Virus record (IMG/VR): IMGVR_UViG_3300012582_000004 | Span: 248,001 to 312,000 of that record | Strand: one strand, 5' to 3' | Origin: a virus | DNA: 64,000 bases | Shown: positions 7,080 to 14,602 of the stretch, in pieces | How the letters are laid out: each line of letters opens with the position of its first letter | Numbering within the stretch: the stretch's first letter is position 1 | Translations under genes and position numbers: made by a program | Notes under the pieces: model-generated | What the model saw: the letters and a program-made list of their open reading frames with translations, nothing else | What the model was told of the DNA's origin: nothing | The model's database searches: none

Positions 7080-7655
7080 ATGATTTACGTAATAGGATAT
7101 AGAGATAAAGTTCCTGAAGGAAGCTTAGTAATTAATACAACTTCAAGGTGTACTAATTGGAGTAGAGGGTTATCTCCTTTCTTCTTAAATCCAGGTAAAC
7201 TATATGGTAATCACTCTGCTAAGAACGTAGAAAATGCGTGGCAGTATTCTAAAGTCTATAAAGAACATTTAGATGATAAAGGTAATATCACTGATGAATA
7301 CTTCTATTGGGCTAAAGAAGGTTGGAACTTAGATTCAGCAGTAAGGTATCCTATGGGGAAAGATAGAAAACCTGAATTCTCTTATTGGGATGGAAATAGG
7401 TATGACTATATTACAGCAAGAAAGAAAATCTATGCTCCTCTATATTCAAATGCTGTTAAACTATACCCTGCTTATAATACCCTAAAAGATATATGTAGGA
7501 AAGCTAAAGAACAAAATGAAGATGTTTATCTATTAGACTTCGATGGCTATAATCATATCAAAGAAGGTACAGACTTTAAAGATGTAGTTAATAACCCTGA
7601 TAGAAAGATGGGACACGCTTTCGTATTGTGGTATATGTTGAGTAAGGAGATTTAA
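7080..7655 (+). CDS. Conserved phage protein of unknown function
   Basis: A 191-residue soluble protein rich in aromatic residues. Notable blocks are LSPFFLNPGKLYG (residues 32-44), ENAWQYSKVYKEH (51-63) and a YLLDFDGYNH segment near 154. I recognise this type of protein from other large phages but know no function. It is expressed from its own class-2 promoter. Confidence 0.65.
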   Translation: MIYVIGYRDKVPEGSLVINTTSRCTNWSRGLSPFFLNPGKLYGNHSAKNVENAWQYSKVYKEHLDDKGNITDEYFYWAKEGWNLDSAVRYPMGKDRKPEFSYWDGNRYDYITARKKIYAPLYSNAVKLYPAYNTLKDICRKAKEQNEDVYLLDFDGYNHIKEGTDFKDVVNNPDRKMGHAFVLWYMLSKEI

Positions 7656-7681
7656 AACTATTTAAAAAAAATCTCTATAAT
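7654..7681 (+). promoter_or_regulatory. Class-2 promoter for the serine protease
   Basis: AAAACTAT at 7654-7661, 13 bp, CTATAAT at 7675-7681, ATG at 7689. The first box overlaps the stop codon of the preceding gene. Confidence 0.55.
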
Positions 7682-7688
7682 ACTTAGA

Positions 7689-8456
7689 ATGAAAGAATAT
7701 TTAGAAAATATAGGGAAAAAGTTTTTTGATGCTGAGTATTTAAAAACATCAGTAAAATCTGTTGTAATTATTTTTTGTGATGGTGAGCCAATGGGAAGTG
7801 GTGTTTTTATTAACAGTAATACAATATTAACTGCTAAACATGTAGTAGAAAACTATAAAATAATTACAGCTATTCAAGAATTAAATGAAGTTAGTGAAGA
7901 TGATATACTTACTATCGGAAATGAATATACTGTTCATACCTGCAATATTTCGGAAAATTCGGATTTAGCTCTTTTGTTAACAGTAGAGCCTTATAAAAAT
8001 ATTGTACCAAGAATAAATTTTAATTATCCTAATGTGAATGATTATTGCATGACTTATTCATATCAAAAATTTAAAAATGAGGATGATATTTTATTTAGAA
8101 ATTTTGTCGGCTCAAATGGTAAAATTTTAGAATTATATCCATACAGTAGAGATTCTAAATGGATTAATTATCCTAGTTTCTGTATAAATACTAAGTTCAC
8201 ACCTGGTATGAGTGGTGGTCCTATTTTTGATATTGATGGATGTTTATGTGGTATTGTATGTACTGGTAGTGATGGTGATGATGAAAATGAATATGCAGTA
8301 GGTTCTTTATTACATCCATTACTTGGAATAAAATTACAGTTATCAGATGATAGAGCTTTTACTTTAATTGAAATGTTAAAAACTAGAAATCTAATTAATA
8401 CTTTAAATCTTGATATAGGTATAGAATTATATAATGAATATTTAAAAATAAAATAA
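7689..8456 (+). CDS. Trypsin-like serine protease
   Basis: A 255-residue protein with a complete chymotrypsin-fold triad: H51 in ILTAKHVV, D92 in SDLALL and S175 in GMSGGPIFD. The GxMSGGP and later CGIVC blocks are typical of the Trypsin_2/HtrA catalytic domain; there is no PDZ domain. No signal peptide is seen, so it should act in the cytoplasm of the infected cell or be packaged. Possible roles are cleavage of host or phage proteins. It begins a run with the 8463 gene and the HNH protein. A neighbouring class-2 promoter drives it. Confidence 0.85.
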   Translation: MKEYLENIGKKFFDAEYLKTSVKSVVIIFCDGEPMGSGVFINSNTILTAKHVVENYKIITAIQELNEVSEDDILTIGNEYTVHTCNISENSDLALLLTVEPYKNIVPRINFNYPNVNDYCMTYSYQKFKNEDDILFRNFVGSNGKILELYPYSRDSKWINYPSFCINTKFTPGMSGGPIFDIDGCLCGIVCTGSDGDDENEYAVGSLLHPLLGIKLQLSDDRAFTLIEMLKTRNLINTLNLDIGIELYNEYLKIK

Positions 8457-8462
8457 TATAAT

Positions 8463-8723
8463 ATGATAATAATTAAAGTGAATGGTAATGAATATAAATA
8501 TAATGATAATAGTAATTATACATTATTAGAAAATGGCAATAAAATACAGTTACAGTCGTCTACTAATGATATTATGAGTATATTGAGAAATGCTAATAAT
8601 TATTCTAATTTTTCTATAGAATGTGAGGAAGATGCTTCATATAATGGTGTGTATAATCTTGATACACCAACATCAGAAAGTTCAAGAGATTATATTAAAC
8701 AAATGATAACTTTTACAAAATGA
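8463..8723 (+). CDS. Small protein next to the serine protease
   Basis: An 86-residue, Asn- and Ser-rich protein beginning MIIIKVNGNEYKY, with predicted beta strands at the N terminus. No family is recognised. It follows the protease by 6 bp; it could be a partner, inhibitor or substrate, but the sequence does not show which. Confidence 0.5.
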   Translation: MIIIKVNGNEYKYNDNSNYTLLENGNKIQLQSSTNDIMSILRNANNYSNFSIECEEDASYNGVYNLDTPTSESSRDYIKQMITFTK

Positions 8724-8731
8724 TTGATTGA

Positions 8732-9274
8732 ATGTGTAAATGTTTTCTATGTGATAAACCTTTTAAAAAGAAAGCTGGTAAGAAGTTTTGTTCAAGTTTA
8801 TGTAATGGTAGATATAACTCTAAAAAGAATAGAGAAACTATTAAAGAAGTACAATATTTTGATTGTCCTGAATGTTCTATAAAATTTATTAAGAATAAAC
8901 ATAATCAAAAGTTTTGTAGTAAAGAATGTAATAATATTCATCATAAGAAGTATTATATAGAGAATAAAAAAGCTACACATTTTTTAATATTTAAAAGAGA
9001 TGATTTTAAGTGCATTTATTGTGGAAAGTCTTCTATAGAGGATAGTATTAAATTACATATAGATCATGTATATCCAGTTGATAAAGGCGGTAGTAATGAT
9101 TTGATGAATTTGGTAACATCTTGTGAAGAATGTAATACGAGAAAATCTCATAAGTATTTATCAAAAGAAGTTCTATTTAGGATATGGAATAGAAATAAAG
9201 AACTGAATAAAATTTTATTCGATGAAAGTACCTATACTAAATTAGTTGATGAATTTAATAAAATAGTAAGATAG
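8732..9274 (+). CDS. HNH endonuclease with zinc-finger N terminus
   Basis: A 180-residue protein with two short zinc modules (C4-x2-C7 with C20 and C24; C45-x2-C48 with C62 and C66) followed by an HNH domain. The domain holds CIYC at 94-97, HIDHVYP at 109-115, the central N126 and CEEC at 131-134. This is the layout of homing or free-standing phage HNH enzymes that nick DNA. It stops at TAG and faces the terminase-like gene convergently. Confidence 0.85.
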   Translation: MCKCFLCDKPFKKKAGKKFCSSLCNGRYNSKKNRETIKEVQYFDCPECSIKFIKNKHNQKFCSKECNNIHHKKYYIENKKATHFLIFKRDDFKCIYCGKSSIEDSIKLHIDHVYPVDKGGSNDLMNLVTSCEECNTRKSHKYLSKEVLFRIWNRNKELNKILFDESTYTKLVDEFNKIVR

Positions 9275-9297
9275 TATGTATGTATTTTATACACATA

Positions 9298-9990
9298 TCA
9301 TTTTTTCTTGGTTGAAAAGGATAGGTTATATTTTCTTTCAAACTCAGCTTCACCTATAGTATTAATAGTATCACTAATCCATTTAGTATCTCTCTTAGCT
9401 GGGTCATACCAATAGTAAAGTCTTAATGGATTAAAGATGTTCTTCTTTAACTCAGCTTGTCTGAATACATCATAGAATAAATTATGACCATTAGGGGCAG
9501 AGTTAATAAAAAATCTTGCATCAGATTTAGAACTTTGAACAACTGTACATAATTTAAAAAAGGTTTCAATATTATGAGGTGAACCGAAACCCATGTCCAT
9601 AAATATTACGACATCTATATCATCATTGATATAAGAATACCTATGAGTCTTATACATATTTACTTCAGAACCGTTAGATAGTTGAATACCTTTTACCTTA
9701 CTTTGGTTATTAGTTATTTCTATCTCAGGGAAGAATCTAAGGATTCTTTTAAAACGATAGTTCAATTCTATAAGAAGCTCTTCACAGTTTTCCCATATAG
9801 GAGAAGACACTACAATTTTTTTATTAGGATTGGTAAGTAGGTAATGAAGGATAAAGTACGTATAAGCCTTTATCATATCTGTCCCTTCCGAGTTCATTAC
9901 TATGTTAAAACGATTGCTCCACGTGTCTATAATGGGGCTTAAATAGGCACTATTCTCCTCTTTAAAGTAAGATTTGATCCAATTTAACAT
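9298..9990 (-). CDS. Degenerate terminase large-subunit-like ATPase domain
   Basis: A 230-residue protein resembling the second half of a TerL ATPase domain. SAPNGHNLFYDVF at 164-176 matches the S/T-x-PNG coupling motif region, and YYWYDPAKRDTKWISDTI (192-209) plus GEAEFERKYNLSF (213-225) match the block that follows in T4 gp17-type terminases. The expected Walker A site is VMNSEGTDM (31-39), lacking the GKS/T. The Walker B site is DVVIFMDMGFG, lacking the catalytic acid pair. There is no nuclease domain. It is probably inactive as a motor and may be a paralogue repurposed for another role. Confidence 0.6.
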   Translation of the reverse strand: MLNWIKSYFKEENSAYLSPIIDTWSNRFNIVMNSEGTDMIKAYTYFILHYLLTNPNKKIVVSSPIWENCEELLIELNYRFKRILRFFPEIEITNNQSKVKGIQLSNGSEVNMYKTHRYSYINDDIDVVIFMDMGFGSPHNIETFFKLCTVVQSSKSDARFFINSAPNGHNLFYDVFRQAELKKNIFNPLRLYYWYDPAKRDTKWISDTINTIGEAEFERKYNLSFSTKKK

Positions 9991-10013
9991 TGATAGCGAT
10001 TTTATTTTTATAT

Positions 10014-10104
10014 ATCTTAATTTCGATGTTCAATCTAAAAGTTTGAAATAGAAAACTTGAAATTAAGATTCAAAATTCCCCGTTTGAATAGTGAACTTGG
10101 GGAA
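10014..10104. other. Two inverted repeats in an intergenic region
   Basis: ATCTTAATTTC (10014-10024) and its exact complement (10059-10069) bracket 34 bases, and TTCCCC (10076-10081) pairs with GGGGAA (10099-10104). The block lies upstream of the minus-strand TerL-like gene and before the promoter of the first array. It could be a structured leader or a protein site. Confidence 0.35.
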
Positions 10105-10150
10105 ATTGATTTTCCTGCGCCCCGAAAATTAGAAATAGATTCTCTATAGT

Positions 10151-10179
10151 AAAACTATTTGGGATAGATTAACTATAAT
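10151..10179 (+). promoter_or_regulatory. Class-2 promoter for the first array
   Basis: AAAACTAT, 14 bp, CTATAAT, ATG at 10185. It heads the plus-strand operon of tailed proteins. Confidence 0.6.
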
Positions 10180-10184
10180 GAAAT

Positions 10185-10421
10185 ATGAAATATAGTGTGG
10201 ATGATATTCTAATTTGTAAGAAAGTAGGTTTAGATATACTATTAGGAAAGAAGTTTTCTATAGTAGATATATCTGTTGACAATTTTAATATTTGTATTTG
10301 TTCTATACAATCTGAAGATTCAATAGAATATCCTATAATGTATTTCCCTGAAACATTAGATGAATATTTCTATAATTTACAAGAACATAGAAAAGCTATC
10401 ATAGACAACCTCCTTTCTTAA
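10185..10421 (+). CDS. Tailed small protein, DDILI type
   Basis: A 78-residue protein with a beta-rich N-terminal domain (DDILICKKVG) and a type I C-terminal tail, LQEHRKAIIDNLLS. It is the first gene of the 10.2-15.5 kb array. The codons for NLLS contain the 16S-tail-like sequence CCTCCTTTCT, which replaces the usual TTATTA codons for the tail leucines. Function is unknown. Confidence 0.65.
   Translation: MKYSVDDILICKKVGLDILLGKKFSIVDISVDNFNICICSIQSEDSIEYPIMYFPETLDEYFYNLQEHRKAIIDNLLS
10409..10418 (+). promoter_or_regulatory. 16S rRNA 3'-tail-like motif, copy 1
   Basis: ACCTCCTTTCT is identical to the anti-Shine-Dalgarno end of bacterial 16S rRNA. Here it lies inside the last codons of the first array gene, 25 bases before the next ATG. 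Confidence 0.4.
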
Positions 10422-10433
10422 AATTAAACTATA

Positions 10434-10679
10434 ATGAAAATGAAATATATTAAAGTCGGTGATTATTTATTTTGTATTAAAAGATATAAGTTTGATAATG
10501 ATACGATTGATTTTTACGTTGGTGAAAAGTGTAAAGTTATAACTAAATGGATTAGTGGAATAACTATTGGTAAAGCTAAAGATTACGCTTACGGTATTCC
10601 TTTTTCTTTAGTAGGAGTTCACCTTTATTTTGAAACAGTTGAGGAACATAGAAAAAAATTAATAGCAAGTATTCTATGA
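10434..10679 (+). CDS. Tailed small protein, GDYLF type
   Basis: An 81-residue protein with VGDYLFCIKRY near residue 7 and a central YVGEKCKVITKW strand pair, consistent with a small SH3-like barrel. It ends in the type I tail FETVEEHRKKLIASIL. The stop overlaps the next ATG (ATGATAG). Confidence 0.65.
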   Translation: MKMKYIKVGDYLFCIKRYKFDNDTIDFYVGEKCKVITKWISGITIGKAKDYAYGIPFSLVGVHLYFETVEEHRKKLIASIL

Positions 10680-10939
10680 TAGAAATGATTAGTGAATCTG
10701 ACCAAGAGTATACAAATGGTTATCGAATATCTGCTTGGATAGAATATCCTGTTAGAAGTTATCTATGTGGTGCAATAAGAATAGAATACTTTTATAACAA
10801 TGTGAAAAGACATGAATGTATTTTTCCACCTATAGAAGGATATTATTTACCGTATACTGAATTATTAAAGTTGGCAAAAGATAATGCTCCTAAAAGCGTG
10901 AGTGAATTACGAAAGGAGATAATAGAAGACTTATTATAA
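10676..10939 (+). CDS. Tailed small protein, YRISAWIEYP type
   Basis: An 87-residue protein clearly related to the one at 33054-33341: both have an MIEhI start, a YRISxWIExP block, an IEYFYN segment and a final SxxxLRKxxIxxLL tail. The core is not of the GDxV kind, showing that the same tail is joined to different domains. Function is unknown. Confidence 0.65.
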   Translation: MIEMISESDQEYTNGYRISAWIEYPVRSYLCGAIRIEYFYNNVKRHECIFPPIEGYYLPYTELLKLAKDNAPKSVSELRKEIIEDLL

Positions 10940-10949
10940 ATTCTCTATA

Positions 10950-10959
10950 CCTCCTTTCT
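10950..10959 (+). promoter_or_regulatory. 16S rRNA 3'-tail-like motif, copy 2
   Basis: ACCTCCTTTCT lies 11 bases after the stop of the preceding gene and 17 bases before the ATG at 10976, in the position where a ribosome-binding site would be expected. Confidence 0.4.
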
Positions 10960-10975
10960 TTATAGATATAAGTTT

Positions 10976-11221
10976 ATGAATGATTTTAAAACAGGTGATA
11001 AATTATACAGTAATAAACACAATATGTGGTTTACTATAATTTATATTTTTGAAGATATAACAACATCAACGAATTTACATATAAGAAGTGATGAAAAAGT
11101 AAAGGGTATTCATATTCATATAGGTAAAGGAATAAGATATAGTGATATTGGTGTAGAGTATTTAACAAAAGTTCAATATAAAGCAAAAAGAAGGAATTCT
11201 ATAATACGCGATTTATTATAA
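10976..11221 (+). CDS. Tailed small protein, GDKLYS type
   Basis: An 81-residue protein with FKTGDKLYSNKHNMWFTI at the N terminus and the tail YKAKRRNSIIRDLL. It is a close paralogue of the next gene (GDKLYSHKYEIWLTI). The tail carries extra basic residues compared with the type I consensus. Function is unknown. Confidence 0.65.
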   Translation: MNDFKTGDKLYSNKHNMWFTIIYIFEDITTSTNLHIRSDEKVKGIHIHIGKGIRYSDIGVEYLTKVQYKAKRRNSIIRDLL

Positions 11222-11222
11222 T

Positions 11223-11528
11223 ATGGATAAAGAACTTTTCAATTTAAAACCAGGTGATAAGTTGTATAGTCATAAGTATGAAATATGGCTTACAATATTT
11301 TCTGTATCTACGTGTATTGGATATATTCAAAATAATATATTTACTATGGAGCTTGTTACAAAAAGTGTTCCTGATAGTGAGTTATATTTTAGTGCAAATT
11401 GTAGAGAACGTCTTAATTTAACACTTGCACATATAGGAATTAATGATATAGGATTGGATAAGAAATTCTTAACTGAGGTACAATATAAATTTAAAAAGAG
11501 GAATGCTATAATAAATGATTTACTATAA
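11223..11528 (+). CDS. Tailed small protein, GDKLYS type
   Basis: A 101-residue paralogue of 10976-11221 with an insertion of about 20 residues in the middle. Conserved parts are PGDKLYSHKYEIWLTI, a central NDIGLDKKFLTEVQYK and the tail KFKKRNAIINDLL. The last codon shares a base with the next start. Confidence 0.65.
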   Translation: MDKELFNLKPGDKLYSHKYEIWLTIFSVSTCIGYIQNNIFTMELVTKSVPDSELYFSANCRERLNLTLAHIGINDIGLDKKFLTEVQYKFKKRNAIINDLL

Positions 11529-11791
11529 TGGAAATAGGAGATATATTAATAGTTAAAAATAAAATAATTAAAGACGGTAATCTTTATGCTATACCTAAGT
11601 ATACTAAGGTTATTATTTGGAGTAAATGTAATATGAATAAATTTTATAAAAATAACTCACATATAGCCTATGGAATTAAAACTAAAGATACTGCAAGGAT
11701 ACTTACAGATGATGAAATAGCACTTAATTTTTGGACATTAGCTGAATATAGAAAAATTAAAATAGAAGACTTGATTACAGAATGTATTTAA
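11528..11791 (+). CDS. Tailed small protein, GDILIVK type
   Basis: An 87-residue protein starting MEIGDILIVKNK, with PKYTKVIIW and FWTLAEYRKIKIEDLI. It belongs to the most repeated group of the array (12463, 12690, 13609, 13839). Six extra residues (TECI plus) follow the tail and the gene overlaps the convergent 11775-12107 gene by 17 bp. Confidence 0.65.
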   Translation: MEIGDILIVKNKIIKDGNLYAIPKYTKVIIWSKCNMNKFYKNNSHIAYGIKTKDTARILTDDEIALNFWTLAEYRKIKIEDLITECI

Positions 11792-12107
11792 ATACGTGAT
11801 TCTCAATTTCTCTATTTTTTAGCATTTTTGTATAGTCTTTAATATCCACTGAGATTTTTTTTAATCTATAAGTATCTTCATGCATACTTTTAGGATCCTT
11901 CAATTCTTCAATGAATCTTTCTATCATATTATCGAAAGAATTGAATCTCCTTTCGCAATAAAATTCAAGTTCTTTAATATAGGCTTTTTTATCTTCTTTA
12001 ATAGAATCATCATCATTGCGTAGTATTACCCAACGAACATTTTTTATAATGTCATCTTCGGTTTCTATTTTATCAAGTTCGGCTTTTGATTTGAATAGTT
12101 CATTCAT
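11775..12107 (-). CDS. Charged helical protein
   Basis: A 110-residue, highly charged, predicted all-helical protein without recognisable domain. It lies inside the array on the opposite strand and follows the lipoprotein gene by 10 bp, so both are expected from the class-1 promoter at 12377-12408. Confidence 0.6.
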   Translation of the reverse strand: MNELFKSKAELDKIETEDDIIKNVRWVILRNDDDSIKEDKKAYIKELEFYCERRFNSFDNMIERFIEELKDPKSMHEDTYRLKKISVDIKDYTKMLKNREIENHVFKYIL

Positions 12108-12117
12108 AATATAAAAT

Positions 12118-12372
12118 TTACTTAATTTTACCGTATTTTAATTTACCGTTTAAATAATCAGAAACATTAAATGTGATATTTTCGGCTTTGATAGTTGCAG
12201 ACCAATGTTCTGATGTAGCAATAGTATCACCACATTGACTTATGTATTTTATGTTGATTCTTGTTGCATGAAATGGTTGAACTTCCAATACTGTTTTATA
12301 ATCATAACATTTCGGACCATTACATGAATAAAATAAACATATAATTATTAGATAAATGATAGTATTTTTCAT
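12118..12372 (-). CDS. Small lipoprotein
   Basis: An 84-residue protein with a hydrophobic signal (residues 3-14) and a lipobox LFYSC, so Cys17 should be lipidated and the protein exported. Three further cysteines follow. It sits directly behind a class-1 promoter with only four bases between the -7 box and ATG. Phage lipoproteins often act in superinfection exclusion, but nothing specific is visible here. Confidence 0.7.
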   Translation of the reverse strand: MKNTIIYLIIICLFYSCNGPKCYDYKTVLEVQPFHATRINIKYISQCGDTIATSEHWSATIKAENITFNVSDYLNGKLKYGKIK

Positions 12373-12376
12373 AATA

Positions 12377-12408
12377 CAAAGATAGTGAATTTTGTATTCA
12401 AATGCAAA
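12377..12408 (-). promoter_or_regulatory. Class-1 promoter for the lipoprotein operon
   Basis: Minus-strand TTTG (12405-12408), 20 bp, TATCTTTG (12377-12384), then TATT and the ATG. The transcript would be essentially leaderless. Confidence 0.75.
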
Positions 12409-12427
12409 TAATCTTATGTAAAATAAT

Positions 12428-12456
12428 GAAACATTATGGTATATTTTTTCTATAAT
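12428..12456 (+). promoter_or_regulatory. Class-2 promoter inside the array
   Basis: GAAACATT, 14 bp, CTATAAT followed by TAG and the ATG at 12463. The CTATAATTAG end matches the sites at 7066 and 49553. It restarts transcription of the array after the minus-strand insertion. Confidence 0.5.
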
Positions 12457-12462
12457 TAGTCT

Positions 12463-12693
12463 ATGGATGAAGGTGATATATTAATAGTTAAAACTGATAT
12501 GTTTTTAGGTATACCTAAACATAGTAAAGTTATTATACATAATCGTCATACAACTATAATTAGTAGCTATAGAATTAATAGTTATATACTTAAATATGGT
12601 GATGATTATTCAAGGGTAATTAGTGATAGCGAATTATGTAATTTTTGGACTGCTATAGAATACAGAAAATTTAAAATAGAAGAACTATTATGA
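12463..12693 (+). CDS. Tailed small protein, GDILIVK type
   Basis: A 76-residue protein, MDEGDILIVKTDMFLGIPK, then KVIIHNRH and the tail FWTAIEYRKFKIEELL. It is about as similar to the next gene as recent tandem duplicates would be. The core resembles an SH3-like barrel. The TGA overlaps the next ATG. Confidence 0.7.
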   Translation: MDEGDILIVKTDMFLGIPKHSKVIIHNRHTTIISSYRINSYILKYGDDYSRVISDSELCNFWTAIEYRKFKIEELL

Positions 12694-12905
12694 TAGAAGG
12701 TGATATACTAATACTTAAATGTGATATGTTTTTAGATATACCTAAGTATACTAAGGTTACTATTTATAGATGTTTAACAACAATTAATCGTTGTATAATT
12801 GATATTGATAATGGTGCTATGAAAGCTATGATACAAGAAAAAGAATTAAGTTATTTCTGGAAATTAGCAGAGTATAGACAACATAAAATAAAAGATTTAA
12901 TATAA
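12690..12905 (+). CDS. Tailed small protein, GDILILK type
   Basis: A 71-residue duplicate of the gene before it (EGDILILKCDMFLDIPKYTKV) with tail FWKLAEYRQHKIKDLI. The TAA shares its last A with the next ATG. Confidence 0.7.
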   Translation: MIEGDILILKCDMFLDIPKYTKVTIYRCLTTINRCIIDIDNGAMKAMIQEKELSYFWKLAEYRQHKIKDLI

Positions 12906-13264
12906 TGACTAGTATAGAGCTTATAGAGAAAATGAAAGGATTTAAATATTTAGAAGAAATATTAAATCAAGAAATAGAAAAAATGAATCGTTTTTTTGCA
13001 TATGTTATATTAGATAATCAATGGAATCAAATAGAGTTTAGTCATTATAATGTTGATGATAGAAATTGTAATAATTATTTAAGTATATACCTAAATTGTT
13101 TAATACAAAATGACTGTATGAATGATGACGAATTACCACATATGATTATATTATTAGATTATACTAACGAAGAATCTTTTAACGAAAAATATCATATCAT
13201 GTTAATGAATAAGGAGTCTATAATAAAGGCTTATAAGAGGAAGTATATTATAGAGAATGTTTAA
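12905..13264 (+). CDS. Small hypothetical protein in array
   Basis: A 119-residue protein without the GDxV core. The end, KAYKRKYIIENV, is a weak version of the tail. The centre contains DELPHMIILLDYTNEESF. No family is recognised. Its stop is immediately followed by a 16S-tail-like motif. Confidence 0.55.
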   Translation: MTSIELIEKMKGFKYLEEILNQEIEKMNRFFAYVILDNQWNQIEFSHYNVDDRNCNNYLSIYLNCLIQNDCMNDDELPHMIILLDYTNEESFNEKYHIMLMNKESIIKAYKRKYIIENV

Positions 13265-13274
13265 CCTCCTTTCT
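13265..13274 (+). promoter_or_regulatory. 16S rRNA 3'-tail-like motif, copy 3
   Basis: AACCTCCTTTCT directly follows the preceding TAA and ends 2 bases before the ATG at 13277, where a ribosome-binding site would normally lie. Confidence 0.45.
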
Positions 13275-13276
13275 AT

Positions 13277-13612
13277 ATGGAAATAAATTTACACATCTCT
13301 TACAATTTGGGTATAAACTATAACTATAAAAGAAGTGATACTATAGTAAAAGTTATTGACTATCCTTTGAATAAGGGTTTAAATGATAAAGGATATTATA
13401 TAGATGTTTATAGCTATAATGTATGTAGAGAAACAATTATGGACATATTGAAGCTTGATAATATAAAATATACTACAATTAGAATTATGGCTAATAAGCT
13501 TCTAATAAACAATAAATCAACATCAATATTAAAGTATGTAACTGTTTATATTAGTAATATTGATTATTACAGAACTTGGAATAGAAAAACTATAATAGAA
13601 GAACTAATATGA
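13277..13612 (+). CDS. Tailed small protein, non-GDxV core
   Basis: A 111-residue protein with a beta-rich domain (IVKVIDYPLNKG, YYIDVYSYNV) and the tail TWNRKTIIEELI. It shows the tail on yet another unrelated domain. It starts right behind the third 16S-tail-like motif and overlaps the next gene as ATGA. Confidence 0.6.
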   Translation: MEINLHISYNLGINYNYKRSDTIVKVIDYPLNKGLNDKGYYIDVYSYNVCRETIMDILKLDNIKYTTIRIMANKLLINNKSTSILKYVTVYISNIDYYRTWNRKTIIEELI

Positions 13613-13842
13613 ATGTTGGAGATATACTAATAGCTAAAGATAATGAATTATTTATAAAAGGGTTATCGAAATATGATAAACTTATCATATTAGATAAGTA
13701 TTCTACATTTTCATTATATAGACTTGATAGCATTAATATGGATGTAAGTATTTTTTCTATGATATTTACTAAAAGTGAATTAGAATTTCATTTTTGGACA
13801 TTAGCAGAATATAGAAAACTTATTATAGAAGACTTAATATGA
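13609..13842 (+). CDS. Tailed small protein, GDILIAK type
   Basis: A 77-residue protein, MNVGDILIAKDNELF, with SKYDKLIILDKY and FWTLAEYRKLIIEDLI. It is closely related to the next gene and to 11528-11791. Overlap with the next ATG is four bases. Confidence 0.7.
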   Translation: MNVGDILIAKDNELFIKGLSKYDKLIILDKYSTFSLYRLDSINMDVSIFSMIFTKSELEFHFWTLAEYRKLIIEDLI

Positions 13843-14057
13843 AATATGGTGATGTATTAATAGCTAAAGATACAGAATTACCTGGTATATCTAAATATGA
13901 TAAAGTTGTTATTACTTATATGTATTCTGATAATACTAATTTTTATTATAAAATTGAATGTGACGTGGATACTATGATACTTCATGAGAAAGATATACCA
14001 TATTATTTTTGGACATTATCAGAGTATCGAAAACTTATCATAAAAGATTTAATATAG
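13839..14057 (+). CDS. Tailed small protein, GDVLIAK type
   Basis: A 72-residue protein, MKYGDVLIAKDTELPGISK, then KVVITYMY and tail FWTLSEYRKLIIKDLI. It stops with TAG. Core and tail match the neighbours, but the middle has diverged. Confidence 0.7.
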   Translation: MKYGDVLIAKDTELPGISKYDKVVITYMYSDNTNFYYKIECDVDTMILHEKDIPYYFWTLSEYRKLIIKDLI

Positions 14058-14064
14058 AGAAATT

Positions 14065-14292
14065 ATGTACAAGAAAGGAGATGTTCTATTATATAAATTG
14101 GATAGTAGAGGAATTAAGAAAGGTGAGAGATTCTATATAAAAGATGTCACTATAAGTAGTGGAGGAGGAGTATATTACCATGTTTCTGATAAAGGTAGTT
14201 ATACGTATACATTTACCGATGAAAATATTCATGATAAATTTATTACATTAGAGGAGCATAGAAAACTTATTATTAAAGAGATAATAGATTAG
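14065..14292 (+). CDS. Tailed small protein, GDVLLYK type
   Basis: A 75-residue protein, KKGDVLLYKLDSRGIKKGE, with a glycine-rich hairpin SSGGGVYYHV and tail FITLEEHRKLIIKEIID. It ends the second operon segment of the array; a class-2-like promoter follows immediately. Confidence 0.65.
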   Translation: MYKKGDVLLYKLDSRGIKKGERFYIKDVTISSGGGVYYHVSDKGSYTYTFTDENIHDKFITLEEHRKLIIKEIID

Positions 14293-14295
14293 CAG

Positions 14296-14323
14296 AAAAC
14301 TTAATTAAATAATACAGTATAAT
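14296..14323 (+). promoter_or_regulatory. Class-2-like promoter
   Basis: AAAACTTA, 13 bp, GTATAAT, with the ATG of the membrane protein at 14342. The G in place of C in the second box is also seen at 7015-7042. Confidence 0.4.
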
Positions 14324-14341
14324 AATAAAGATAAAAAAGAT

Positions 14342-14602
14342 ATGAGTAAGTTAAAATTTAAAAGCGACATTAATTCTATAGTTAAGAATGATAGAATTAC
14401 ATTTTGGGTAAATGCTGCATGTTCAGTAGTTGGTACAATTCTTTTGTTAAAAGGGCATTTCTATATTTTACCTTATATACTTGTAATGGTATTAGGTATA
14501 TTTTTAGATAAAGAAAATACTGATAAAAAATATGTGAGAATGTATAATATTGCTTTATGTTTAGTAATTGGTTTAACAATGGTTTATCAATTATTATTTT
14601 AA
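14342..14602 (+). CDS. Membrane protein, two to three helices
   Basis: An 86-residue protein. After a charged N terminus there are hydrophobic segments at about residues 22-36, 37-50 and 66-85. It lies inside the array of soluble tailed proteins but has no tail itself. Function is unknown. It overlaps the next short frame as TAATG. Confidence 0.6.
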   Translation: MSKLKFKSDINSIVKNDRITFWVNAACSVVGTILLLKGHFYILPYILVMVLGIFLDKENTDKKYVRMYNIALCLVIGLTMVYQLLF

